Below, one piece after another: positions 1 through 6,447 of a stretch of 64,000 bases of DNA. The DNA is from Bradyrhizobium sp. 149. GTDB lineage: Bacteria > Pseudomonadota > Alphaproteobacteria > Rhizobiales > Xanthobacteraceae. Made by a program: the position numbers and the translations under genes. The first letter of the stretch is position 1; each line of letters begins with the position of its first letter. Where the stretch lies: contig NZ_JADPKK010000023.1 in assembly GCF_023073915.1 (NCBI RefSeq), positions 620,001 through 684,000 on the forward strand, written 5' to 3'. The notes below the pieces were generated by a model. It made no database searches. It was not told the DNA's origin and saw nothing but the letters and a program-made list of their open reading frames with translations.

Positions 1-1830
1 GTCGCGCAGTATCTGTGGCTGCGGCTGCTGTCGCAGGCGCCGGCGGCGGCCTCCTTCGCCTCTCCCCGCTTGCGGGGAGAGGCCGACGCGCAACGCGCGG
101 CGGGTGAGGGGGATTCTCCGAGCACCGAGCTCGTGGAGGCAGCCCCTCACCCCGACCCACTCCCCGTAACGGACGGGGAGAGGGAGAAGGCGCACGTCAA
201 AAACATCTGCTGCGTCGGCGACGACGACCAGTCGATCTATGGCTGGCGCGGCGCGGAGGTCGACAACATCCTGCGCTTCGACCATGATTTCCCCGGCGCG
301 AAGGTCATCCGCCTCGAGCGCAACTACCGTTCGACCGGCCACATCCTCGCGGCCGCCTCGCACCTGATCGCGCACAACGAAGGCCGGCTCGGCAAGACGC
401 TGCGCACCGAGGACCATGACGGCGAGAAGGTCACGGTAACAGGCTCGTGGGATTCGGAAGAGGAAGCCCGCGGCATCGGCGAGGAGATCGAGCAGATCCA
501 GCGCCAGGGCGAGAAGCTCAACGAGATCGCGATCCTGGTGCGCGCCTCCTATCAGATGCGCGAGTTCGAGGACCGCTTCGTCACACTCGGCCTGCCCTAT
601 CGCGTCATCGGCGGCCCGCGCTTCTATGAGCGCGCCGAAATCCGCGATGCGCTGGCCTATCTGCGCGTGATCAATTCGCCGGCCGACGACCTCGCCTTCG
701 AGCGCATCGTCAACACGCCCAAGCGCGGCCTGGGCGATGCCACGGTGCAGATGCTGCACGACCACGCCCGCAAGCGCCGCATTCCGCTGTTCGAGGCGGC
801 GCGCGCGGTGGTCGAGACCGACGAGCTGAAGCCGAAGGCGCGCGGAAGCTTGCGCGACGTCGTCGCCCAGTTCGACCGCTGGCGCGCCCAGCGCGAGGTC
901 ACCGCGCATACTGATCTGGCCCAGATCGTGCTCGACGAGAGCGGCTACACCGAGATGTGGCAGAAGGACCGTTCGGCGGACGCCGCGGGCCGGCTCGAAA
1001 ACCTCAAGGAGCTGGTGCGCTCGATGGAGGAGTTCGAGAACCTGCAAGGGTTTTTGGAGCACATCTCGCTGGTGATGGACCGCGACAGCGGCGCGGACGA
1101 CGATGCGGTGTCGCTGATGACGCTGCATTCGGCCAAGGGCCTGGAATTCGACAACGTGTTCCTGCCCGGCTGGGAGGAAGGCCTGTTTCCGAGCCAGCGC
1201 ACGCTGGACGAACAGGGCCGCGCCGGCCTCGAGGAAGAGCGCCGGCTCGGCCATGTCGGCATTACCCGCGCCCGCCGGCGCGCCAAGATCTATTTTGCGA
1301 CCAACCGCCGGATCCATGGCACCTGGTCGACCACGATCCCGTCGCGCTTCCTCGACGAACTGCCGGCGGCCAATGTCGAGATCACGGAATCCAAGGGCGG
1401 CTCGGCCTGGGGCGGCACCGGCGGCTACGGCGCCTCCCGCTTCGACGACATGGAAGCGTTCGGCTCCACCTATTCGACCCCGGGCTGGCAGCGCGCCCAG
1501 GCCAATCGCAATCGGGGCCAAGCGAATGGCCAAGGCCGCAATGGCGGCGGCCAAGGCAGCTTCGAGGAACAGGCCTCGTCGTTCTCGTCCCAGTCGTCCT
1601 CGCCCGATTTCGGCAGCTTCTCCTCGCGCCGCCGCGGCCCGATGACGATCGAGGGCGAGCTCGTGGCCAAATCCACCGGCACGACCTCGGAATTCTCCCT
1701 CTCCGAGCGCGTCTTCCACCAGAAATTCGGCTACGGCCACGTCACCAAGATCGACGGCAACAAGCTCACCATCCATTTCGACAAGGCCGGCGAGAAGAAG
1801 GTCGTGGACAGTTTTGTGCAGCGGGCGTGA
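1..1830 (+). CDS. uvrD: UvrD/PcrA-type ATP-dependent DNA helicase (5' partial)
   Basis: This is a superfamily 1A 3'-5' DNA helicase that unwinds DNA in repair and replication restart. The reading frame is open from base 1, so the N-terminus, including Walker A and motif II, lies outside the window. The first codons (VAQYLWLRLLSQ) are the stretch that normally follows motif II. Motif III GDDDQSIYGWRGA starts at 217, the motif IV region RLERNYRST is near 315, motif V (TLHSAKGLEFDNV) near 1120 and motif VI (GITRARRRA) near 1258. A Gly/Gln/Ser-rich linker follows, then a C-terminal Tudor-like PcrA tail (FGYGHVTKIDGNKLTIHF). About 45 residues between motifs II and III, encoded by roughly 58-195, come from a palindromic repeat element (listed separately). 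That spacer is only a few residues long in ordinary UvrD proteins. The family assignment is firm; whether the specific role is UvrD, PcrA or Rep cannot be settled here. Confidence 0.95.
   Translation, partial: VAQYLWLRLLSQAPAAASFASPRLRGEADAQRAAGEGDSPSTELVEAAPHPDPLPVTDGEREKAHVKNICCVGDDDQSIYGWRGAEVDNILRFDHDFPGAKVIRLERNYRSTGHILAAASHLIAHNEGRLGKTLRTEDHDGEKVTVTGSWDSEEEARGIGEEIEQIQRQGEKLNEIAILVRASYQMREFEDRFVTLGLPYRVIGGPRFYERAEIRDALAYLRVINSPADDLAFERIVNTPKRGLGDATVQMLHDHARKRRIPLFEAARAVVETDELKPKARGSLRDVVAQFDRWRAQREVTAHTDLAQIVLDESGYTEMWQKDRSADAAGRLENLKELVRSMEEFENLQGFLEHISLVMDRDSGADDDAVSLMTLHSAKGLEFDNVFLPGWEEGLFPSQRTLDEQGRAGLEEERRLGHVGITRARRRAKIYFATNRRIHGTWSTTIPSRFLDELPAANVEITESKGGSAWGGTGGYGASRFDDMEAFGSTYSTPGWQRAQANRNRGQANGQGRNGGGQGSFEEQASSFSSQSSSPDFGSFSSRRRGPMTIEGELVAKSTGTTSEFSLSERVFHQKFGYGHVTKIDGNKLTIHFDKAGEKKVVDSFVQRA
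58..195. repeat. Mosaic palindromic repeat inserted in frame within the helicase gene
   Basis: Three hairpins lie in succession. The first is a perfect 12-bp stem at 58-69/72-83 (GCCTCTCCCCGC, TT loop). The second pairs GGGTGAGGGG at 102-111 with CCCCTCACCC at 143-152. The third pairs CTCCCCGT at 160-167 with ACGGGGAG at 173-180. The GGGGAGAGG theme recurs at 11263-11271 next to an intergenic palindrome. Elements of this look are normally intergenic in Bradyrhizobium. Here the element stays in frame and stop-free and is translated as a Pro/Glu/Ala-rich loop. The exact outer borders are an estimate. Confidence 0.8.
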
Positions 1831-1884
1831 GCGATTGCGGCGCGCTCACTAATGCTAGTTGGCCCGTTCTAGTTTAACGGTCAG

Positions 1885-2097
1885 ATGATTATTTGGGGAA
1901 TGTCATGGCTGACCGCGAGCCGCGACATCATTTGGCGCCTGGAACGAGAGCGATGGAAGCTTGTCCGCGTGACCGGTTCACACCACGTGTTCAAAAGTCC
2001 CATCTCAAGCGATACACTTGTCATTCCGCACCCCAAGAAGGACTCGGGAAAGGGAGTCCATGCCATTTATAAAGGCACGGGCTGGAAGCCTGATTGA
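1885..2097 (+). CDS. hicA: HicA-family mRNA interferase toxin
   Basis: This is a small basic protein of 70 residues with the HicA double-stranded-RNA-binding-like fold. Its core reads SRDIIWRLERERWKLVRVTG, then SHHVFKSP with the catalytic-type histidine, then VIPHPKKDSGKGVHAIYK. HicA toxins cleave mRNA and are neutralised by HicB, which is encoded directly downstream. The start is uncertain. In-frame ATGs are at 1885 and 1900, but the best-spaced ribosome site (GGGGA at 1895-1899) serves an ATG at 1905 that is out of frame. That ATG would give the family-like MAD N-terminus if one base were removed near 1911-1917. The gene may therefore carry a small indel at its start. The stop codon overlaps the hicB ribosome site. 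Confidence 0.75.
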   Translation: MIIWGMSWLTASRDIIWRLERERWKLVRVTGSHHVFKSPISSDTLVIPHPKKDSGKGVHAIYKGTGWKPD

Positions 2098-2104
2098 GGT
2101 CGAC

Positions 2105-2395
2105 ATGGCTCACTACATTGCCATCATCGAGGATGCCGGCCCGGACCATGCCGTTGGCGTGTGGTTTCCGGACCTGCCCGGCTGCATTTCCGGCGGCGAC
2201 GACGTCGACGAGGCCTTGCAGAATGCACCCGAGGCTCTGGAGCTCTACGCGCAAGATCTGAGTGGGGATGGCCGCCAGCTTCCCCGGCCCAGGACCTTGA
2301 CCGAACTCAAGGCCGATCCGGACGTGGCCGACGACCTCAGGAACTACATGGTCGCCCTGATCGAACTGCCGGCCCGCGCCGATGCGGCGGAGTGA
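2105..2395 (+). CDS. hicB: HicB-family antitoxin
   Basis: This 96-residue protein has the HicB partial RNase H-like core: HYIAIIEDAGPDHAVGVWFP, then DLPGCISGGDDVDEAL. It should bind and neutralise HicA. I chose ATG 2105 because GAGGT sits at the right distance just upstream and the family N-terminus begins here; the longer open frame from 2018 overlaps hicA. Many HicB antitoxins continue past the core into a ribbon-helix-helix or HTH domain that autoregulates the operon. This one stops after LIELPARADAAE, and no DNA-binding domain is visible. It may therefore be a naturally short form or a truncated one. Confidence 0.8.
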   Translation: MAHYIAIIEDAGPDHAVGVWFPDLPGCISGGDDVDEALQNAPEALELYAQDLSGDGRQLPRPRTLTELKADPDVADDLRNYMVALIELPARADAAE

Positions 2396-2483
2396 GGACT
2401 GTTCGCCGCACTGATGGCGCTGTCGACAGTTCTCGCCCGAACGCCCCTTGACCACCGCGAACTTCCCCGTATCAGATGCGGCC

Positions 2484-2900
2484 ATGGTCCGGGGCTCCAT
2501 CACACTGATCTTGCTGGCATTGGGGATGCCGCCGCTTGCGGCGGCGGAAACCATGAGCTTTGGCGATTCGATCGGGCTGCTGGCGAAAAGTTGCGGTGCG
2601 GAAATCGTCGCCAATTGCCGCGGGGTCAATCCGGATTCGACCCGCCTGAAAGAGTGCCTGTCGCGCAACCGCGACGTGCTCTCCCAGCAGTGCCAGAGCG
2701 ACTACCTCGGCGCCTTCGACGCGATCCAGAAGCGCGTCGCCGCCCGCGTCACGGTGGCGAACGCCTGCCAACGCGAGATCGTCAAGGTCTGCGGCGGCTC
2801 GACCAAGGAGACCAGTAAGGCGGTCCCCTGCCTGATCTCGACGCCCAAGGGCATCAGCAACAACTGCCTGAAGGCCGTCGACGACGCGGGGTATCGATGA
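2484..2900 (+). CDS. Secreted protein with two four-cysteine repeats
   Basis: This protein of about 138 residues is probably exported. The first 22 residues form a signal peptide (MVRGSITLILLALGMPPLAA, then AE). The mature part contains exactly eight cysteines arranged as two tandem modules with identical spacing, C-x7-C-x12-C-x11-C. The pattern resembles the GLG1-type cysteine-rich repeat family, whose bacterial members have no defined function. Even cysteine number and export suggest four disulfides in the periplasm. I chose ATG 2484 rather than 2448 because it gives a clean signal peptide. It overlaps the next gene by 4 bases (ATGA), so the two are probably co-translated. Confidence 0.8.
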   Translation: MVRGSITLILLALGMPPLAAAETMSFGDSIGLLAKSCGAEIVANCRGVNPDSTRLKECLSRNRDVLSQQCQSDYLGAFDAIQKRVAARVTVANACQREIVKVCGGSTKETSKAVPCLISTPKGISNNCLKAVDDAGYR

Positions 2901-3571
2901 TGCCAGCGAACAGGCTTTTCGCCGCCGGAACATGCATCACGCTCGGCCTCGCTTTGCTCGCGGGCGCAGCAGACGCGCAGACGGCGCCGCCGACCCGCGA
3001 CGACATCATCGCCAAGCTCAATCATTTCGAACAGCCCGCCGAGATCGATATCCCCGCGCTGAAGCTGCAGGTGATGGAGCGGGCCAAGGCCAGGATCAAG
3101 AACGATCCGGGTCCGGTGAACCGGCCGCTGATCGCGCCTGATCTTGCCAATTTGCCGACCTTCACCGCGCAGATCCAGTTCGACGCCGACACGCCGATCA
3201 TCCAGCCGGCGTCCTACCAGACCGTCGGCCGCCTCGCCGACGCGCTGGTCCATGCCTCGCTGCTGCCCTACACGTTCCTGATCGTCGGCCATGTCGAATC
3301 CAACGTGAAGACGCGCGAGGCCAATGCGATCCTGAGCCAGCGCCGGGCGGACGCGATCCGCGACGTGCTGGTGAACACGTTCAAGATCTCGACCAAGCGG
3401 CTGCATCCGATCGGCCTCGGCGAGGAGCAGTTTCTCGACCGGGCCAAGCCGACCTCGGCCGTCAATGGCCAGTTGCAAATCCTGACCTATGCCAAGGTGC
3501 CGGAGGACGTCCCCGCGCATCCGGCTGCGGCGCCTGCGCCTGCGACGAAAAAGCCCGCCAAAAAGCGCTGA
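2897..3571 (+). CDS. OmpA-like C-terminal domain protein
   Basis: This 224-residue protein has a signal peptide (residues 1-27, ending ADAQ), a helical linker and an OmpA/MotB-type peptidoglycan-binding domain (about residues 90-200). The domain shows the beta strand FTAQIQFDADTP, the loop IVGHVES, the helix NAILSQRRADAIRDVL and RLHPIGLGEEQF. The family binds diaminopimelate in the cell wall. Two positions depart from consensus: the usual GHTD is GHVE, and the NRRV strand is NGQLQI. The C-terminus is an Ala/Pro/Lys tail. No beta-barrel is present, so it is likely periplasmic. It is translationally coupled to the upstream cysteine-repeat gene, suggesting a shared envelope role. Confidence 0.85.
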   Translation: MMPANRLFAAGTCITLGLALLAGAADAQTAPPTRDDIIAKLNHFEQPAEIDIPALKLQVMERAKARIKNDPGPVNRPLIAPDLANLPTFTAQIQFDADTPIIQPASYQTVGRLADALVHASLLPYTFLIVGHVESNVKTREANAILSQRRADAIRDVLVNTFKISTKRLHPIGLGEEQFLDRAKPTSAVNGQLQILTYAKVPEDVPAHPAAAPAPATKKPAKKR

Positions 3572-3620
3572 GCGCACGCACCACGGTGCCCGGCGGAACC
3601 CTTTGAAGTCCCGATTGTTT

Positions 3621-3636
3621 TGTGACCTGTCTCACA
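3621..3636. promoter_or_regulatory. Perfect CRP/FNR-type palindrome
   Basis: The sequence TGTGACCTGTCTCACA is an exact TGTGA-N6-TCACA match to the CRP consensus. It lies in the 155-bp gap before the Mpo1-like gene, about 90-105 bases upstream of its start and 50 bases after the OmpA-like stop. Control of the downstream operon by a CRP/FNR-family protein is inferred from position only. Confidence 0.55.
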
Positions 3637-3682
3637 GCGCGACAGAACGGCTTTGCGCGACAATAGCGCCGGTTTGTGCACC

Positions 3683-3709
3683 GCCCTATCAGGTGCTATA
3701 GGCTTTTTT
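3683..3709 (+). terminator. Weak hairpin with T-run
   Basis: GCCCTAT and ATAGGC can pair with one bulge around an 8-base loop, followed directly by six T. It could end transcription from the OmpA-like gene, but it lies only 17 bases before the next start, so it might instead act as an attenuator. Confidence 0.35.
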
Positions 3710-3726
3710 CGCCCTTCCCGACCCCA

Positions 3727-4263
3727 ATGCTGCACGAGACCGAGATGGCCAGTTCTTTTCAACGCCAACTGGCCGATTACGTCGAATATCATCGCGATCC
3801 CTGGAATTGCGCGATGCACGTGGTCGGTATCCTCCTGCTCTTCACCGGCGCCGTGCTGCCGCTGACGCTGGTGCATTTCTCGCTGTTCGGGATCGAGGTG
3901 AGCCTGGCCGTAATTCTTGCCCTGCCGGTGCTGGTCTACTGGCTGATGCTGGACGCCGGGATCGGGCTCGGCATCCTCGCCGCGATGATCGTGCTGCTTT
4001 CGGTCGCAACCGCGATCGGCAATCAGGTCTCGATCGTCATGATGTGGTCGATTTTTGCGGTGCTGATCGGGGTTGGCGTGGCATCGCAGATCGTCGGCCA
4101 CAAGGTTTTCGAGGAGCGGCAGCCGTCGATGGTCGACCACCCTACGCATTTTCTGCTTGGACCGATGTTTGTCATGGCGAAATTATTCATTGCATTGGGC
4201 TTCCGTCGCGACCTTGCCGCGATTCTGGCGCCTCTTCCGACCAATTCCCTTTCAACCCGATAG
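3727..4263 (+). CDS. Mpo1-like (DUF962) membrane protein
   Basis: This 178-residue protein has four hydrophobic segments and the DUF962 signatures YHRDPWNCAMHVVG (with two of the family's histidines) and SQIVGHKVFEERQPSMVDHP. Yeast Mpo1 in this family is an Fe(II)-dependent dioxygenase that removes one carbon from 2-hydroxy fatty acids. The bacterial substrate is not known. An alternative start is ATG 3745 (MASSFQRQL). Only 29 bases separate it from the SDR gene and 30 more gap bases precede the methyltransferase, so the three form a probable operon acting on membrane lipids. A CRP-type palindrome lies upstream. Confidence 0.85.
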   Translation: MLHETEMASSFQRQLADYVEYHRDPWNCAMHVVGILLLFTGAVLPLTLVHFSLFGIEVSLAVILALPVLVYWLMLDAGIGLGILAAMIVLLSVATAIGNQVSIVMMWSIFAVLIGVGVASQIVGHKVFEERQPSMVDHPTHFLLGPMFVMAKLFIALGFRRDLAAILAPLPTNSLSTR

Positions 4264-4292
4264 TTCTAGACGCAAAACAGCAAACCTTCTGC

Positions 4293-5324
4293 ATGGCTCT
4301 CGTACTGGTTACCGGTGGCAGCGGCTTCATCGGACATCATCTCGTAGAAGCGCTCCGCGCCCGTGGGCAGCGGGTGCGTGTTCTCGACGTCCGTGCGCCG
4401 GCCACTGCGCATGCCGACGTTGAATATGCCAATGGCTCGGTTTTGGACGGTGCCGCGGTCGATGCGGCGATTGCGGGTGTCGATCACGTCTATCATCTCG
4501 CCGGCCTGCCCGGCATGTGGGTCGCCAACAAGCAGGCCTTTCACGACGTCAATTGCCGCGGCACTGAAATGGTGCTCGCAGCCGCGATGAAGCGCGGGGT
4601 CTCGCGCTTCCTGCACTGCTCGACCGAATCGATCCTGTTCCCCTATTCCGACCTCAACGGTGTTCCCGCCGAAGAGGCGCTGCAGCCCGCCGATGCGATG
4701 CCGGGCGCCTACACCCGGTCGAAATCGCTCGCCGAGCATTGCGTCGCGAAGGCCGCGGCTGCGGGCTTCCCGCTGGTGATCGGTACCCCGACCATGCCGA
4801 TCGGTGCTGCCGACCATAATCTGACGCCGCCGACCGCGATGCTCTGGTACTTCCTCCAGAAGAAAGTGCAGCCGCATCTCGACTTCCTGGTCAATCTCGT
4901 CGACGTGCGCGATGTCGCCATGGGCTTGGTGCTGACTATGGAACGCGGCCGCACCGGCCAACGCTACATCCTCGGCGGCGACTGCGTCAGGCTCGGCCAG
5001 ATTCTGCGGATGATGTCTACGATGAGCGGCCGCCGGCAATTCCCGGTCGTCGTTCCCGGCAAGATCGCCGAGCTCTCCGGCATCATGCTCGAATATTTAT
5101 CTGACCACGTCACGCGCCGGCCGCCCAACGGCACCGCCGAGGGCGTGCGCATCGCGCTCGCCGCGAGCGACCTCTCGATCGGCAAGGCGCGCACCGAGCT
5201 CGGCTACGCGCCGCGCCCGATCGAGCCGGTCCTGCGCGAAACCATCACCCATCTTCTCGCCCGCGGCGGCGCGCTTGCCTCCGGAGCCATCGAGCATCAC
5301 GCGCTCTCCTCGCGCGCCAGCTGA
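4293..5324 (+). CDS. NAD-dependent epimerase/dehydratase, HpnA-like SDR
   Basis: This 343-residue extended short-chain dehydrogenase has an N-terminal nucleotide site (LVTGGSGFIGHHLVEAL) and a catalytic YxxxK (YTRSKSLAEH) preceded by the serine-containing LHCSTES. The C-terminal half (LVNLVDVRDVAMGLVLTMER, RYILGGD, and a PRPIEPVLRETI tail) follows the layout of hopanoid-associated sugar epimerase HpnA and related 3-beta-HSD-like enzymes. The substrate could be a sugar nucleotide, sterol-like or isoprenoid lipid. The start at 4293 places MALVLVTGG at the N-terminus as expected. The gene sits between the Mpo1-like and ICMT-like membrane enzymes. Confidence 0.88.
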   Translation: MALVLVTGGSGFIGHHLVEALRARGQRVRVLDVRAPATAHADVEYANGSVLDGAAVDAAIAGVDHVYHLAGLPGMWVANKQAFHDVNCRGTEMVLAAAMKRGVSRFLHCSTESILFPYSDLNGVPAEEALQPADAMPGAYTRSKSLAEHCVAKAAAAGFPLVIGTPTMPIGAADHNLTPPTAMLWYFLQKKVQPHLDFLVNLVDVRDVAMGLVLTMERGRTGQRYILGGDCVRLGQILRMMSTMSGRRQFPVVVPGKIAELSGIMLEYLSDHVTRRPPNGTAEGVRIALAASDLSIGKARTELGYAPRPIEPVLRETITHLLARGGALASGAIEHHALSSRAS

Positions 5325-5354
5325 GCTGCCGCCCAACCCAAAGAACCTTTCCGC

Positions 5355-5981
5355 ATGTCCTTCGATTTCAGCAAGCTTCTCTCTGTCGCCTGGGGTGGTT
5401 GGACCACGACCTGGCCGACGCAACTGCTCGCCCTGATCTGGCTCGCCTGGCTCGCAAGCTGGGTCGGCGCCTCGTTCTGGCAAGGCCGCACCCAGAAGCA
5501 GGTGATGACGCTGGAGTCCGGCCGCTATCGCATCCCCATCCTGGTCGGCGGCATCCTGTTCACGCCCTGGACCGCCGAGGTGCTCGGTGAGAAGCCGCTC
5601 TGGGTGTTCAGCAATACCGCTGTCTACATCGTGGCGCTGATCGTGCTGGCCGGCATCTCCTTCACCTGGTGGGGACGGCTCCATCTTGGACAATTCTGGT
5701 CCAACACCATCACTCACAAGCAAGACCACCGCGTCATCGACACTGGCCCGTACGGCATTGTGCGCCATCCGATTTACACCGGCCTGATCCTCGGAATGCT
5801 GGTTACCGGCATCGCGGTCGGCACCGTGACCGCAATGCTCGGCGCGATCCTGATCTCGCTCGGCATGTGGCAGAAGGGCCGGATGGAAGAAGTGTTCCTG
5901 TCCAAGGAGCTCGGCGAAGACGCCTACGGCGCCTATTGCCGCCGCGTGCCGATGATCATCCCGTTCCTGTCGCTACGCTGA
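5355..5981 (+). CDS. Isoprenylcysteine carboxyl methyltransferase-family protein
   Basis: This 208-residue integral membrane protein has about five hydrophobic segments and the ICMT/PEMT SAM-binding signature near its C-terminus: GPYGIVRHPIYTGLIL (RHPxY), followed by EEVFLSKELGEDAYGAYCRR and MIIPFL. The family methylates carboxyl groups or phospholipid headgroups at the membrane. Bacteria generally lack prenylated CaaX proteins, so the substrate is probably a small lipid or acid, perhaps the product of the adjacent SDR. It is third gene of the compact operon. Confidence 0.88.
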   Translation: MSFDFSKLLSVAWGGWTTTWPTQLLALIWLAWLASWVGASFWQGRTQKQVMTLESGRYRIPILVGGILFTPWTAEVLGEKPLWVFSNTAVYIVALIVLAGISFTWWGRLHLGQFWSNTITHKQDHRVIDTGPYGIVRHPIYTGLILGMLVTGIAVGTVTAMLGAILISLGMWQKGRMEEVFLSKELGEDAYGAYCRRVPMIIPFLSLR

Positions 5982-6092
5982 GGTTCATGATCGGTTCCCT
6001 GATGGGCGACTGCGGGATCATTTTGCAAGGAACCGCCGCTGCACCCGCCCGTTAGCCCTCGATACCTGCCATCGACCGCAGAGCATCGAGCC

Positions 6093-6302
6093 ATGTCCGA
6101 CGCCTACGATTATTTTCGCGAGCATGCGATCGCCGCCGTCCGCAAGGCGCGGGCGCTGCCGCCCGGGCGGCCGAAGCAGAAGCAGCGCACGGTCGCGCGA
6201 GTTTATCATCTCCTGTCCAGAGAGGCCGCGCTCGCGCCGAACATCCATCATCTGGATGATTTTCGCGCGGCGCGTCAGCTCGAGCGGCAGATCGGCCGCT
6301 GA
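6093..6302 (+). CDS. Small conserved-looking protein of unknown function
   Basis: This 69-residue soluble protein begins MSDAYDYFREHAIAAVRKAR and is rich in Arg and Ala, with no signal peptide or membrane segment. I do not recognise a domain. It is predicted to be largely helical. It is 111 bases after the methyltransferase and 145 before the sorbosone-dehydrogenase-like gene, so it is probably a separate unit. Coding support is the amino-acid composition and a clean ATG at 6093. Confidence 0.6.
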   Translation: MSDAYDYFREHAIAAVRKARALPPGRPKQKQRTVARVYHLLSREAALAPNIHHLDDFRAARQLERQIGR

Positions 6303-6447
6303 TCTCCGGGCCCCGCCTGTCCGCATTCGTCCCATGCAAATTCGAACGGCTGCCATTCCACGGGAATAGAGCCCCGCGGCGCGCCCCACAGGTTGACGTC
6401 TGCCCCGTCAGCCCGTTGGATGCGCGCGCAAACAGGGGCGGCCTCTC

